The position numbers were made by a program, and so were the translations under genes. The notes under the pieces were generated by a model. It was given only the letters and a program-made list of their open reading frames with translations. It was not told where the DNA came from and searched no databases. Positions 47,617 through 55,933 of a stretch of 64,000 nt of DNA are shown here, in pieces; within the stretch, counting starts at the first letter, position 1; every line of letters starts with the position of its first letter. The stretch comes from Vallitalea sp. (GTDB lineage: Bacteria; Bacillota; Clostridia; Lachnospirales; Vallitaleaceae). The DNA lies in NCBI GenBank assembly GCA_025210515.1, contig JAOARM010000050.1:62001-126000 (forward strand), given 5' to 3'.

Positions 47617-48298
47617 AGAATTAGATAATACCTTAAAATTATATCTAGAAAAAAGCCAGAAATCCATACCTATTGATGAAAGTGCAAAAGAACGAATATG
47701 GAATAACTTACATAGTGAAATACAAGAAGAGAGAATGAATAGTAGATTTAGAGTAAGTAGAAAAGTTAAAGCGTGTATTGCTGCTTGTATTGTATGTTTT
47801 CTAATGATATCTATTGACCTAACAACTAATGCCAGTTTATTTAGAAGATTACTTACGACTTTTAATGATAATGTGATTATGTTTAGTACAAGAAGTGCTA
47901 AATCATATGAGGAAGAGCGTAATATAGAATTAGATCAAAAAATAGCAAAGTTAAATGCTGAAAATGATACCCAGTTTATTTCACCAGCTGTACCCAATAA
48001 GTACTTACTAAAAGAAGTTGTGTTAGGAAGTGAAGCATTAAGTATTATATTAAATGATCATAATAATAGCTCAATTATTATAAAAGAAAGAAATATAACT
48101 AACGGACAATTAACAACTTCAATCGAATATGATAAAAAAAATTTAGAAAGTGAAGTAGTTAATAAAAACGGTATAGAATATACCCTTTTGAAAGGTAATA
48201 ATATTAATATGAGTATTTTTCTTATCGGAGACATAGAATTTGAGATAATTGGAAAGGTACATGAAGATGTACTTGAACTAGCATTTTTACAAGAATAA
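47588..48298 (+). CDS. Membrane anti-sigma factor
   Basis: A 236-residue single-pass membrane protein. The first 60 residues are cytoplasmic and helical (DESAKERIWNNLHSEIQEER), followed by one membrane segment (KACIAACIVCFLMISIDLTT) and an extracytoplasmic domain that resembles DUF4367 (PAVPNKYLLKEVVLGSEAL; VNKNGIEYTLLKGNNINMSI). The gene overlaps the sigma factor by 29 bases, with AGGAGGCGATTATTC as ribosome binding site inside that gene. The inferred role is to hold the sigma factor inactive until a signal arrives from outside. Confidence 0.82.
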   Translation: MIKVKDKAYEELDNTLKLYLEKSQKSIPIDESAKERIWNNLHSEIQEERMNSRFRVSRKVKACIAACIVCFLMISIDLTTNASLFRRLLTTFNDNVIMFSTRSAKSYEEERNIELDQKIAKLNAENDTQFISPAVPNKYLLKEVVLGSEALSIILNDHNNSSIIIKERNITNGQLTTSIEYDKKNLESEVVNKNGIEYTLLKGNNINMSIFLIGDIEFEIIGKVHEDVLELAFLQE

Positions 48299-48326
48299 AA
48301 TGGGGTTATAATAACCCCATTTTATT
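48294..48326. terminator. Bidirectional terminator at convergent gene ends
   Basis: AATAAAATGGGGTTAT (48294-48309) pairs with ATAACCCCATTTTATT (48311-48326) around a single base, giving A/T-rich flanks on both sides. It includes the stop codons of both the anti-sigma gene and the minus-strand gene. Confidence 0.8.
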
Positions 48327-48783
48327 AAGGAACAACTATTTCAGATGTATAATTAGTTTCAACATCTGTTTCTCCATCCAATGTTGCATAATGATATACT
48401 TTTAGTCTATATGAACCACTACTTGCGTTAGAATATGTATAATATACATCCAGTATACTACTGTTATATTCTGAATAAGTATAAGTTTTTATTGAAGACC
48501 AATAATTATTAATCTTTTTTTGTAAATATATAGATACTTTTAGTTTGTCACATACATTATGTGCATAAGTTGAAGTGTTAATACTTAGGTTACCATCTTT
48601 TTCACCAAGAGTATTAGTAGTAATAGCAATTTTTCTATCACTTCTAGAATAAGGCCTCATAGGTCTAATAATAGTATTTCCTACATTAAATTCCTTTCCC
48701 CTCTCATTATTCTGTGCATAAGTCCCCATTGAAAACACGCTAGTCAATAAAACAGCCAGTACTAGTAATTTGATTTTTTTCAT
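48325..48783 (-). CDS. Secreted protein, DUF6147-like
   Basis: A 152-residue secreted protein with signal peptide (residues 1-23, ending TYA) and a small beta-rich domain with conserved aromatic residues (SIYLQKKINNYWSSIKTYTY; GSYRLKVYHYATLDGETDVE). The layout resembles the short secreted proteins of family DUF6147 in clostridia, sometimes encoded in tandem. Function unknown. It starts after AAAGGAATGGTTATTAA. A CCCCTT...AAGGGG hairpin lies 50 bases upstream. It is convergent with the anti-sigma gene. Confidence 0.65.
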   Translation of the reverse strand: MKKIKLLVLAVLLTSVFSMGTYAQNNERGKEFNVGNTIIRPMRPYSRSDRKIAITTNTLGEKDGNLSINTSTYAHNVCDKLKVSIYLQKKINNYWSSIKTYTYSEYNSSILDVYYTYSNASSGSYRLKVYHYATLDGETDVETNYTSEIVVP

Positions 48784-49060
48784 TTAATAACCATTCCTTT
48801 CTTTTTTTAATTTTATGTATATGTTAAAATCCCCTTCAATATATATAAGGGGGTAAAACACCAAAAAGGTTACAAAAAAATAAAAAAAATATTAAAATAT
48901 ATGTATTTTTGTTGAATGTATACAATATACTTAGGTATAATTATGCATATTTATATATAATTATGTAAGTTAAATGAATTTTTTAGAGTAAGATTGTATT
49001 TGTAGAATTAATAAAAAAATAGAATAGCATTCAAATTAGGTTTAATATATATTTTTTTAC

Positions 49061-49088
49061 TTGCTATTATTAAATTTAATGTTATAAT
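49061..49088 (+). promoter_or_regulatory. Promoter of the DeoR regulator
   Basis: TTGCTA (49061-49066) and TATAAT (49083-49088) with a 16-base spacer. It is followed by A-rich AAACAACAATAACAAAAGG with the same AACAA motif as the BMC operon promoter, suggesting autoregulation. The rest of 48784-49060 is AT-rich without a gene. Confidence 0.55.
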
Positions 49089-49135
49089 AAAAAAAGAAAA
49101 AACAACAATAACAAAAGGTGGGAGTAGGTGGTTTT

Positions 49136-49900
49136 GTGTTAGCGATTGATAGAAGAAGAAAAATACTTGATATAATTAAAGAAAAAGAAAGTGTAAAAGT
49201 TCCAGATCTTAGTAAAAAATTTGATGTTACACTAGAAACAATAAGAAGAGACTTAGAAAAATTAGAAAATGAAGGGCATATAAAAAGAAGCTACGGCGGA
49301 GCAGTTCTTAATAAAAGTACTAATGAAGATATGCCTATTAATATAAGAGAGATAACTAATAAAGACGATAAAAATTCAATTGGTAAAGCAGTAGCTGATC
49401 TTATTGAAGACGGTGATACTATATTAATGGATTCAAGTACTACTATATTATATGTAGCAAAATATTTAAAAGATAAGAAAATAACTATAATAACTAACGC
49501 TTTGAAGATACCAATGATATTGGCAGGACATTCCAATATACAGATAATATCAACAGGAGGTACACTAAAAAGCTCATCTCTATCTTTTGTAGGGCATTGG
49601 ACTGAATCAGCAATAGAAAAATACTATGTTAATAAAGCAGTACTTAGTTGTAAAGCAATAGATATTGAGCACGGGATTATGGAACCTCATCAACTAGAAA
49701 CAGAAGTTAAGAAAACAATGATTAATTCATGTGAAAAAGTAATACTTGCTGCTGATAGTAGCAAATTCAATAGAAAATCATTTATTAAAGCATATCCACT
49801 GGAAACAATAGATATATTAGTAACGGATAAAAGCTTATCTAATAGATGGTTGGAAACGTTAAAAGACGATGGAGTAGAAGTAATAGAAGTAAAAAAATAA
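49136..49900 (+). CDS. DeoR/GlpR-family transcription regulator
   Basis: A 254-residue repressor. The winged helix reads RRRKILDIIKEKESVKVPDL and DVTLETIRRDLEKLENEGHI, followed by the SIS-like sugar-phosphate sensing domain (DGDTILMDSSTTILYVAKYL; SKFNRKSFIKAYPLETIDIL). GTG 49118 is in frame, but AGGTGG before GTG 49136 and the family pattern MLAIDRRRKIL favour the latter. It precedes the aldolase and BMC operon, which it probably represses, with a sugar phosphate such as fuculose 1-phosphate as inducer (inference from family and position). Confidence 0.88.
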   Translation: MLAIDRRRKILDIIKEKESVKVPDLSKKFDVTLETIRRDLEKLENEGHIKRSYGGAVLNKSTNEDMPINIREITNKDDKNSIGKAVADLIEDGDTILMDSSTTILYVAKYLKDKKITIITNALKIPMILAGHSNIQIISTGGTLKSSSLSFVGHWTESAIEKYYVNKAVLSCKAIDIEHGIMEPHQLETEVKKTMINSCEKVILAADSSKFNRKSFIKAYPLETIDILVTDKSLSNRWLETLKDDGVEVIEVKK

Positions 49901-49954
49901 TGCTATACATAATGGTTTTTATAATCAAATTTAATAAAAACAATATAAAACCAA

Positions 49955-49994
49955 CAAAAACAGTGCAAATATTGAATAGATGCACTGTTTTTTG
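49955..49994 (+). terminator. Terminator between the DeoR gene and the BMC operon
   Basis: AAAACAGTGCA (49957-49967) pairs perfectly with TGCACTGTTTT (49981-49991), with further A-T pairs outside and a T run to 49993. Confidence 0.85.
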
Positions 49995-50006
49995 TTGTAA
50001 TGTTAC

Positions 50007-50035
50007 TTGACTTATGTTTGGTTTTCTGTTATTAT
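50007..50035 (+). promoter_or_regulatory. Promoter of the fucA-pdu microcompartment operon
   Basis: TTGACT (50007-50012), 17-base spacer, TATTAT (50030-50035), 78 bases before the fucA start. Confidence 0.7.
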
Positions 50036-50040
50036 TTAAG

Positions 50041-50091
50041 CAAACAAAGATAATAAAAGATTAACAAAGAAAAACAAACAAAAAATTTACT
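50041..50091 (+). promoter_or_regulatory. Repeated AACAAA boxes, possible DeoR operator
   Basis: Directly after the -10 box: CAAACAAAGATAATAAAAGA, then TTAACAAAGAAAAACAAACA. The AACAAA motif occurs three times in one orientation, the sort of direct-repeat operator DeoR-family repressors use. Not tested; identification by position. Confidence 0.4.
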
Positions 50092-50113
50092 ATAATACAA
50101 GGAGGATTTTAAT

Positions 50114-50899
50114 ATGTTAGGCGAATATGATGTTAAAAAACAAATGTGTGAAGTTGGTAGAAGAATGTATGATAGAGGAATGGTTGCTGCAAATGATGGT
50201 AACATTAGTGTTAAAATAGCAGATAATGAGTTTTTATGTACACCTACTGGAGTAAGTAAAGGTTTTATGACACCAGAAATGATATGTAAAGTTGATATTA
50301 ATGGTAAAGTTCTTCAAGCTAACAAAGGGTTTAAACCTTCATCAGAAATAAAAATGCATTTAAGAGTATACAAAGAAAGACCAGATGTTAAATCTGTTGT
50401 TCATGCACATCCTATGTATGGAACTTCATTTGCTATTGCAGGTATACCTCTTACACAACCTATTATGCCAGAAGCTGTTATTGCACTTGGTTGTGTTCCT
50501 ATTGCTGAATACGGTACACCTTCAACTAATGAAATTCCAGATGCAGTAGAAAAATATCTTCAAAACTATGATGCAGTATTATTAGAAAATCACGGAGCAT
50601 TATCTTATGGTGATGGCTTAATGAATGCTTACTTCAAAATGGAATCATTAGAATTCTATGCACAATTATTATATTTATCAAAACAACTTGGTGGACCAAA
50701 AGAATTATCAGATAATCAAGTTCAAACTTTATACGATTTACGTTCAAGCTATGGATTAACTGGTAAACATCCAGGTAACTTATGTGGAAAAAATGGTTGT
50801 GCAGTAACTCCTAAAGAAGTAAAAAAAGAAGAATCAGATAGTGATTTAAGTGCAGTTATTGCAGAAGTAACAAAAAGAGTTATTGAACAATTAAAATAA
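50114..50899 (+). CDS. fucA: L-fuculose-phosphate aldolase (class II), microcompartment-targeted
   Basis: Cleaves L-fuculose 1-phosphate (or rhamnulose 1-phosphate) to dihydroxyacetone phosphate and lactaldehyde. Zinc and catalytic residues are seen as Glu78 (KPSSEIKMH), His97 and His99 (VVHAHPMYG) and His160 (LLENHGALSYGD). The core ends near residue 235; the remaining 25 residues form a linker plus the amphipathic helix DLSAVIAEVTKRVIEQLK. Such a C-terminal tail is a typical encapsulation peptide, as known for aldolases of fucose/rhamnose microcompartments in Clostridium phytofermentans. It is the first gene of the operon; pduC follows after 29 bases. Confidence 0.9.
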   Translation: MLGEYDVKKQMCEVGRRMYDRGMVAANDGNISVKIADNEFLCTPTGVSKGFMTPEMICKVDINGKVLQANKGFKPSSEIKMHLRVYKERPDVKSVVHAHPMYGTSFAIAGIPLTQPIMPEAVIALGCVPIAEYGTPSTNEIPDAVEKYLQNYDAVLLENHGALSYGDGLMNAYFKMESLEFYAQLLYLSKQLGGPKELSDNQVQTLYDLRSSYGLTGKHPGNLCGKNGCAVTPKEVKKEESDSDLSAVIAEVTKRVIEQLK

Positions 50900-50928
50900 A
50901 TCCCTTCATTGTAAGGAGAGAATAAAAT

Positions 50929-52593
50929 ATGAAACGTTCAAAAAGATTTGAAGTATTAGATAAGAGAGACGTCAATCAAGACGGGTATATAAATGAATGG
51001 CCAGAAAAAGGATTTATAGCTATGAATAGCCCTCTTGATCCTAAACCATCTATTAAAGTATCCAACGGGATAATAACTACAATGGATGGGATAGAAAGAA
51101 AAGATTTTGATTTTATTGACCAATTTATAGCTGATTATGCTATTAATTCAGATATAACAGAACAAATGATGGCGATTGATTCTCTAGATATAGCTAGAAG
51201 ATTAGTTGATATACATATTAAAAGAGAAGAAATTATTCAGATTGTATCAGGACTCACTCCAGCAAAGATTTGTGAAGTTGTAGGACACTTAAATGTTGTA
51301 GAGATGATGATGGCAATGCAGAAGATGAGAGCAAGAAAATCTCCTGCTAACCAAGCTCATATAACTAATCTAAAAGATAATCCAGTTCAAATTGCCGCAG
51401 ATGCAGCAGAAGGTGCTTTAAGAGGTTTTGCAGAAGAAGAAACAACAGTTGCAGTAGCTAGATATGCACCATTTAATGCTATAGCATTGCTAATTGGAGC
51501 TCAAGTTGGGCGAAGAGGCGTATTAACTCAATGTGCAGTAGAAGAAGCTATTGAACTAGATCTTGGAATTAGAGGACTAACAACTTATGCAGAAACAATA
51601 TCTGTATATGGAACAGAATCTGTTTTTGTTGACGGAGATGATACACCCTACTCAAAAGCTTTTCTAGCATCAGCTTATGCTTCTAGAGGATTGAAAATGC
51701 GATTCACATCAGGTACAGGTTCAGAAGTACTTATGGGAAATGCAGAAAGCAAATCAATGCTTTATCTTGAGACACGTTGTATATTAGTAACAAAAGGTGC
51801 TGGAGTACAAGGACTTCAAAATGGTTCTGTAAGTTGTATTGGAATACCTGCTTCTGTACCATCAGGAATTAGGGCAGTACTTGCAGAAAACCTAATTGCA
51901 GCTATGTTGGATTTAGAAGTTGCTTCTTCTAATGATCAGAGTTTCACTCATTCAGATCAGAGAAGAACAGCACGAACTATGATGCAGTTTCTACCTGGTA
52001 CAGACTTTATTTTCTCAGGATATAGTGGTACACCTAATTATGATAATATGTTTGCAGGTGCTAACTTCGACGCAGAAGATTTTGATGATTATAATGTTCT
52101 GCAAAGAGATTTGATGGTTGATGGAGGACTAAGACCAGTCAAAGAAGAAGAAGTAATTAAAACAAGAAGAAAAGCGGCAAAAGCTCTGCAAGGAGTATTC
52201 TTAGAACTAGGATTACCAACAATTACAGATGAAGAAGTAGAAGCGGCAGCTTATGCACATGGTAGTAAAGATATGCCAGATAGAGATATATTAGCTGATC
52301 TTGCAGCTATTGACGATATGATGAATAGAGGAATTACTGGACTTGATATTGTAAAAGCTTTGTATAACTCTTCTCATGAAGATGTTGCAAAAAGTGTACT
52401 TAATATGCTCAAGCAAAGAATATCTGGTAATTACCTTCATACTTCAGCAATACTTGATGACAGTTTTAATGTTATAAGTGCAGTTAATCATAAAAATGAT
52501 TATATGGGGCCAGGAACTGGATATAGAATACCAGAAAAAAGATGGCAAGAAATAAAAGATATCCCTCATATTATTAATTTAGATGATTTATAA
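50929..52593 (+). CDS. pduC: Propanediol dehydratase large subunit
   Basis: Catalytic alpha subunit of coenzyme-B12-dependent diol dehydratase, which converts 1,2-propanediol to propionaldehyde. The 554 residues begin KRFEVLDKRDVNQDGYINEW and include conserved blocks RKSPANQAHITNLKDNPVQI, AVEEAIELDLGIRGLTTYAE, TRCILVTKGAGVQGLQNGSV and FTHSDQRRTARTMMQFLPGT. These are characteristic of diol rather than glycerol-radical enzymes, so this locus is of the B12 type. Start after AAGGAGAGAATAAAAT. The subunit gene for pduD starts 13 bases after the stop. Confidence 0.96.
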   Translation: MKRSKRFEVLDKRDVNQDGYINEWPEKGFIAMNSPLDPKPSIKVSNGIITTMDGIERKDFDFIDQFIADYAINSDITEQMMAIDSLDIARRLVDIHIKREEIIQIVSGLTPAKICEVVGHLNVVEMMMAMQKMRARKSPANQAHITNLKDNPVQIAADAAEGALRGFAEEETTVAVARYAPFNAIALLIGAQVGRRGVLTQCAVEEAIELDLGIRGLTTYAETISVYGTESVFVDGDDTPYSKAFLASAYASRGLKMRFTSGTGSEVLMGNAESKSMLYLETRCILVTKGAGVQGLQNGSVSCIGIPASVPSGIRAVLAENLIAAMLDLEVASSNDQSFTHSDQRRTARTMMQFLPGTDFIFSGYSGTPNYDNMFAGANFDAEDFDDYNVLQRDLMVDGGLRPVKEEEVIKTRRKAAKALQGVFLELGLPTITDEEVEAAAYAHGSKDMPDRDILADLAAIDDMMNRGITGLDIVKALYNSSHEDVAKSVLNMLKQRISGNYLHTSAILDDSFNVISAVNHKNDYMGPGTGYRIPEKRWQEIKDIPHIINLDDL

Positions 52594-52606
52594 AGGTGGT
52601 GAAGGT

Positions 52607-53254
52607 GTGGAACTGTCGAATGAACTAATTGAACAGATTACCAAATTAGTGATACAAGAAATTAATAAAAGTAAGAATGTAGTAAATAAAGAAAGTAAAA
52701 CATTAGATTCTGTTCCTTCAATATTTAATGATATTAAAGTAGCAGAAAGAGGAGTTAATAGAAAAGAAGTAGCAATAGGTGTGGGCCCTGCTTTTGGAAG
52801 TATTATAACAAAAACTATAAACGATTTACAACACAAACAAGTTATAAAAGAGATAATGGCAGGTATAGAAGAAGAAGGAATGATTCCTAGATTAATAAGG
52901 GTTAATAAATCATCTGATGTAGCTTTTATTGGTAAGGAAGCAGCTAGGTTATCGGGATCTGGAATATCCATAGGAATCCAATCAAAAGGAACATCAATTA
53001 TTCATCAAAAAGATCTCTACCCACTTACTAATTTAGAATTATTTCCACAAGCACCACTTCTTACTCTAGAGACTTATAGACAAATAGGTAAAAATGCAGC
53101 TAAGTATGCTAAAGGAGCTTTAGTTAAACCGATTGAAAGTAAAAACGATTCTACTATAAGAGCCAAATATCAAGTAAAAGCTGCATTAATGCATACAAAA
53201 GAAACGGAATATGTTGTTAACGGAGGAAACTCTATAGATATAACATTAAGCTAA
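52607..53254 (+). CDS. pduD: Propanediol dehydratase medium subunit
   Basis: Beta subunit that helps bind adenosylcobalamin, 215 residues. The conserved core includes KEVAIGVGPAFGSIITKTIN, EEGMIPRLIRVNKSSDVAFI and GSGISIGIQSKGTSIIHQKD. An ATG at 52583 is in frame but lies inside pduC; AAAGGTGG (52592-52599) gives GTG 52607 as the start. With this start the protein opens with an amphipathic helix, ELIEQITKLVIQEIN, followed by a lysine/asparagine linker, the known arrangement by which PduD carries the dehydratase into the shell. Confidence 0.95.
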   Translation: MELSNELIEQITKLVIQEINKSKNVVNKESKTLDSVPSIFNDIKVAERGVNRKEVAIGVGPAFGSIITKTINDLQHKQVIKEIMAGIEEEGMIPRLIRVNKSSDVAFIGKEAARLSGSGISIGIQSKGTSIIHQKDLYPLTNLELFPQAPLLTLETYRQIGKNAAKYAKGALVKPIESKNDSTIRAKYQVKAALMHTKETEYVVNGGNSIDITLS

Positions 53255-53308
53255 TAGAATGCATCATATATAGTCTAATAATCTTAATAGGGAAAGGAAT
53301 GAAAGTTA

Positions 53309-53698
53309 ATGATAGAGTACCCTTTGCCAAAAGATAAGGTAAAAAGTAATACTGGTAAAAAGCTAGATGATATTAATATGAATAATGTATTAAATGGTAC
53401 TATAACTCCAGAAGATATTAAGATTTCAAAAGAAACGTTAAAACTCCAAGGAGAAATAGCTAAACAAGCTGGTAAAAAGCAACTTCAACAAAACTTTGAT
53501 AGAGCAAGTGAATTAATCAATGTAGAAGATGATCTAATACTTGAGATATATGATAAGCTTAGACCAAATAGAGCTACAAAAGATGAATTATTACAATATG
53601 TAAATGTATTAGAAACAAAATATAAAGCAAATAAATGTGCTGATTTTTTAAGAGATGCTATAGAGGTTTATGAGCGAAGAGGTATTTTGATAAAATAA
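53309..53698 (+). CDS. pduE: Propanediol dehydratase small subunit
   Basis: Gamma subunit of the diol dehydratase, 129 residues (somewhat shorter than the roughly 170 of Salmonella because the N-terminal extension is reduced). The conserved parts are GTITPEDIKISKETLKLQGE, FDRASELINVEDDLILEIYD and KANKCADFLRDAIEVYERRG. It begins with YPLPKDK, a usual N-terminus for the subunit. A 54-base gap follows pduD, and the start uses AAAGGAATGAAAGTTA. With pduC and pduD it forms the alpha2beta2gamma2 enzyme. Confidence 0.94.
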   Translation: MIEYPLPKDKVKSNTGKKLDDINMNNVLNGTITPEDIKISKETLKLQGEIAKQAGKKQLQQNFDRASELINVEDDLILEIYDKLRPNRATKDELLQYVNVLETKYKANKCADFLRDAIEVYERRGILIK

Positions 53699-53736
53699 GT
53701 AATTCAACTTATAGCACAATGATAAGGTGATAAGAG

Positions 53737-55545
53737 ATGAAGTATATAGCAGGTGTTGATATAGGTAATTCGACTACAGAAGTTTGCATTGGACATATTA
53801 ATGATAAAGGTATGTTAAAATTTTTATCAAGTGCTAGTGTAGATACTACTGGTACAAAAGGTACTACAGCTAATGTAGCAGGAATTAAAAATGCATTAAA
53901 TATTGCTATGAATAAGATAAATAAAACAAGTAATGATTTATCTGTAATCAGAATTAATGAGGCAGCTCCAGTAATAGGAGATACAGCTATGGAAACTATT
54001 ACAGAAACAATTATTACTGAGTCTACAATGATAGGACATAATCCAGATACGCCTGCTGGAGCAGGAATAGGTAAAGGATACATATATCCAATTGATGATA
54101 TAGAAAAATTATCTAATAATAAGCAATATATTTGTTTGATTCCAAAACACATTAATTATGAAGAAGCAGCTAATAAGCTTAACATATTAATGAAGAAATA
54201 TGAAATAACAGCTATAGTTATTCAAAGTGACGAAGCAGTTCTTACATATAATAGATTAGATAAAAAAGTACCAATAGTTGATGAAGTAAAATATATTGAT
54301 AAAATACCAATAGGGATGAAGGCGGTAGTAGAAGTGGCACCACAAGGACACACTATTAATAAGCTATCTAATCCATATGGAATTGCATCTATATTTAACT
54401 TAAACGCTGATGAAACTAAATATGTAGTACCAATAGCAAAAAGTTTTGTAGGAAGTAGATCAGCAATATTTATTAGAACTCCTAAAGGTTCAGTAAAAGA
54501 ACAAGCGATTAAAGCAGGAGAATTAACTATATATGGTGAGAAATTAATAGAAAAAGTACAGATTGATCTAGGTGCAAAAGAAGTAATGAAAGCATGTAAT
54601 AATGTATCTCCTATAATTGATGTAGAAGGTGAATCAGGTACTAATATTGGTAAAATGATTGATGAAATCAAGAAAAACATGCATAAGCTCACAGGAAATA
54701 GTAACAATGTTAAAATTAGAGATATTTTAGCGGTTGATACAATGATTCCTGTAGATGTAAAAGGAGCATTAGCAGGAGAAGTTTCTATGGAAAATGCTGT
54801 TGGAATTGCAGCTATGGTGAAAACAGAACATTTACCTATGGAAAACATTGCCAATATGCTACAAAAAGATACAGGAGTATACGTTAAGATTGCAGGAGTA
54901 GAAGCGGTTATGGCTTCATTAGGTGCATTGACTACACCAGGAACAAAACTTCCTATTGCAATACTAGATTTAGGTGGAGGTTCTACAGATGCCGCTATAT
55001 TAGATGAAAGTGGAACAGTCAAATCTGTACATTTAGCAGGTGCTGGACAATTAATAACAATGTTAATTAATACAGAGTTAGGACTTAGAGACTTTACATT
55101 AGCAGAAAATATTAAACGTCATCCATTAGCAAAAGTTGAAAGTTTATTTCATATAAGAATGGAAAACAAAGAAATAAACTTTTACGGTGAACCTTTATCA
55201 CCAAAATTATTTGGAAAAGTAGTTGTTCTAACAGATAAAGCTATGATTCCTATTAATAACAATTTGACAATGGAAAAGATAATTGAAGTAAGAAAATCAA
55301 TCAAACAGAAAGTTTTTGTTGATAATGCTATAAGAGCACTTACTCAGATTGCACCTAATGGGCAGCTAAGAAACATTCCTAATATTGTATTAGTTGGAGG
55401 AAGTGCATTGGATTTTGAAATACCAGATATGATTTTACATGAATTATCAAAACATAAAATTGTATCAGGTAGAGGAAATATAAGAAATTGTGAAGGCCCT
55501 AGAAATGCAGTGGCAACAGGCTTATTAATGTCTTATAAAGGCTAG
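53737..55545 (+). CDS. pduG: Diol dehydratase reactivase, large subunit
   Basis: ATP-dependent chaperone-like factor that removes damaged cobalamin from inactivated dehydratase. The 602-residue protein shows actin/Hsp70-like ATP-binding blocks (YIAGVDIGNSTTEVCIGHIN; AILDLGGGSTDAAILDESGT; PNIVLVGGSALDFEIPDMIL) and a large swivelling domain between. Length is usual. It starts after AAGGTGATAAGAG, and pduH follows after 25 bases. Several long antisense frames over this gene are shadows. Confidence 0.95.
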   Translation: MKYIAGVDIGNSTTEVCIGHINDKGMLKFLSSASVDTTGTKGTTANVAGIKNALNIAMNKINKTSNDLSVIRINEAAPVIGDTAMETITETIITESTMIGHNPDTPAGAGIGKGYIYPIDDIEKLSNNKQYICLIPKHINYEEAANKLNILMKKYEITAIVIQSDEAVLTYNRLDKKVPIVDEVKYIDKIPIGMKAVVEVAPQGHTINKLSNPYGIASIFNLNADETKYVVPIAKSFVGSRSAIFIRTPKGSVKEQAIKAGELTIYGEKLIEKVQIDLGAKEVMKACNNVSPIIDVEGESGTNIGKMIDEIKKNMHKLTGNSNNVKIRDILAVDTMIPVDVKGALAGEVSMENAVGIAAMVKTEHLPMENIANMLQKDTGVYVKIAGVEAVMASLGALTTPGTKLPIAILDLGGGSTDAAILDESGTVKSVHLAGAGQLITMLINTELGLRDFTLAENIKRHPLAKVESLFHIRMENKEINFYGEPLSPKLFGKVVVLTDKAMIPINNNLTMEKIIEVRKSIKQKVFVDNAIRALTQIAPNGQLRNIPNIVLVGGSALDFEIPDMILHELSKHKIVSGRGNIRNCEGPRNAVATGLLMSYKG

Positions 55546-55570
55546 CAAAAAATACCTTGAAGGTGAAATT

Positions 55571-55906
55571 ATGGAGCATTGCAGACCAGAAATTAATGTA
55601 TGTTATTCAAAAGAAAATATTAAGCTAATAAAATATATAAAAGCAGGAATCGAAGAAGAAGGACTTTTTACTCATTGTTATGAAGTATTAGAAGATAATA
55701 GCATTAAGTTAGCTTATGAAGCTTCTAAAAGTTCATTATTAGGAGTAGGAATTAGCGTTATTAAACAAGAAGCAGTTTTACATATATACGATTTAAAAGA
55801 AGATAAGCCAATATATATTATTAATGTTGATAACAATGAAAAATTAAAAATTCTAGGTAGCAATGCCGCAAGATACGTCAAGAGAATAGCTTTTAAAGAA
55901 TTATAA
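55571..55906 (+). CDS. pduH: Diol dehydratase reactivase, small subunit
   Basis: A 111-residue partner of PduG that resembles the dehydratase beta subunit, so that the two can swap places during reactivation. Its conserved parts are IKAGIEEEGLFTHCYEVLED, EASKSSLLGVGISVIKQEAV and SNAARYVKRIAFKEL. Slightly shorter than enteric PduH (about 116-125). The start follows TTGAAGGTGAAATT. The next gene, pduO, starts 27 bases after the stop. Confidence 0.9.
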   Translation: MEHCRPEINVCYSKENIKLIKYIKAGIEEEGLFTHCYEVLEDNSIKLAYEASKSSLLGVGISVIKQEAVLHIYDLKEDKPIYIINVDNNEKLKILGSNAARYVKRIAFKEL

Positions 55907-55933
55907 AGTTAGTGCGGAAGGACCGATGCTAAT

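Noticed and set aside
49901-50113. Possible cobalamin riboswitch before the B12-dependent operon
   Set aside because: The 213-base gap holds a terminator, promoter and AACAAA repeats; no B12-box-like GCCACTG element or large folded leader is visible.
54222-55022. 266-codon minus-strand frame inside pduG
   Set aside because: Antisense shadow of a well-supported gene; no start signal and hydrophobic nonsense composition.
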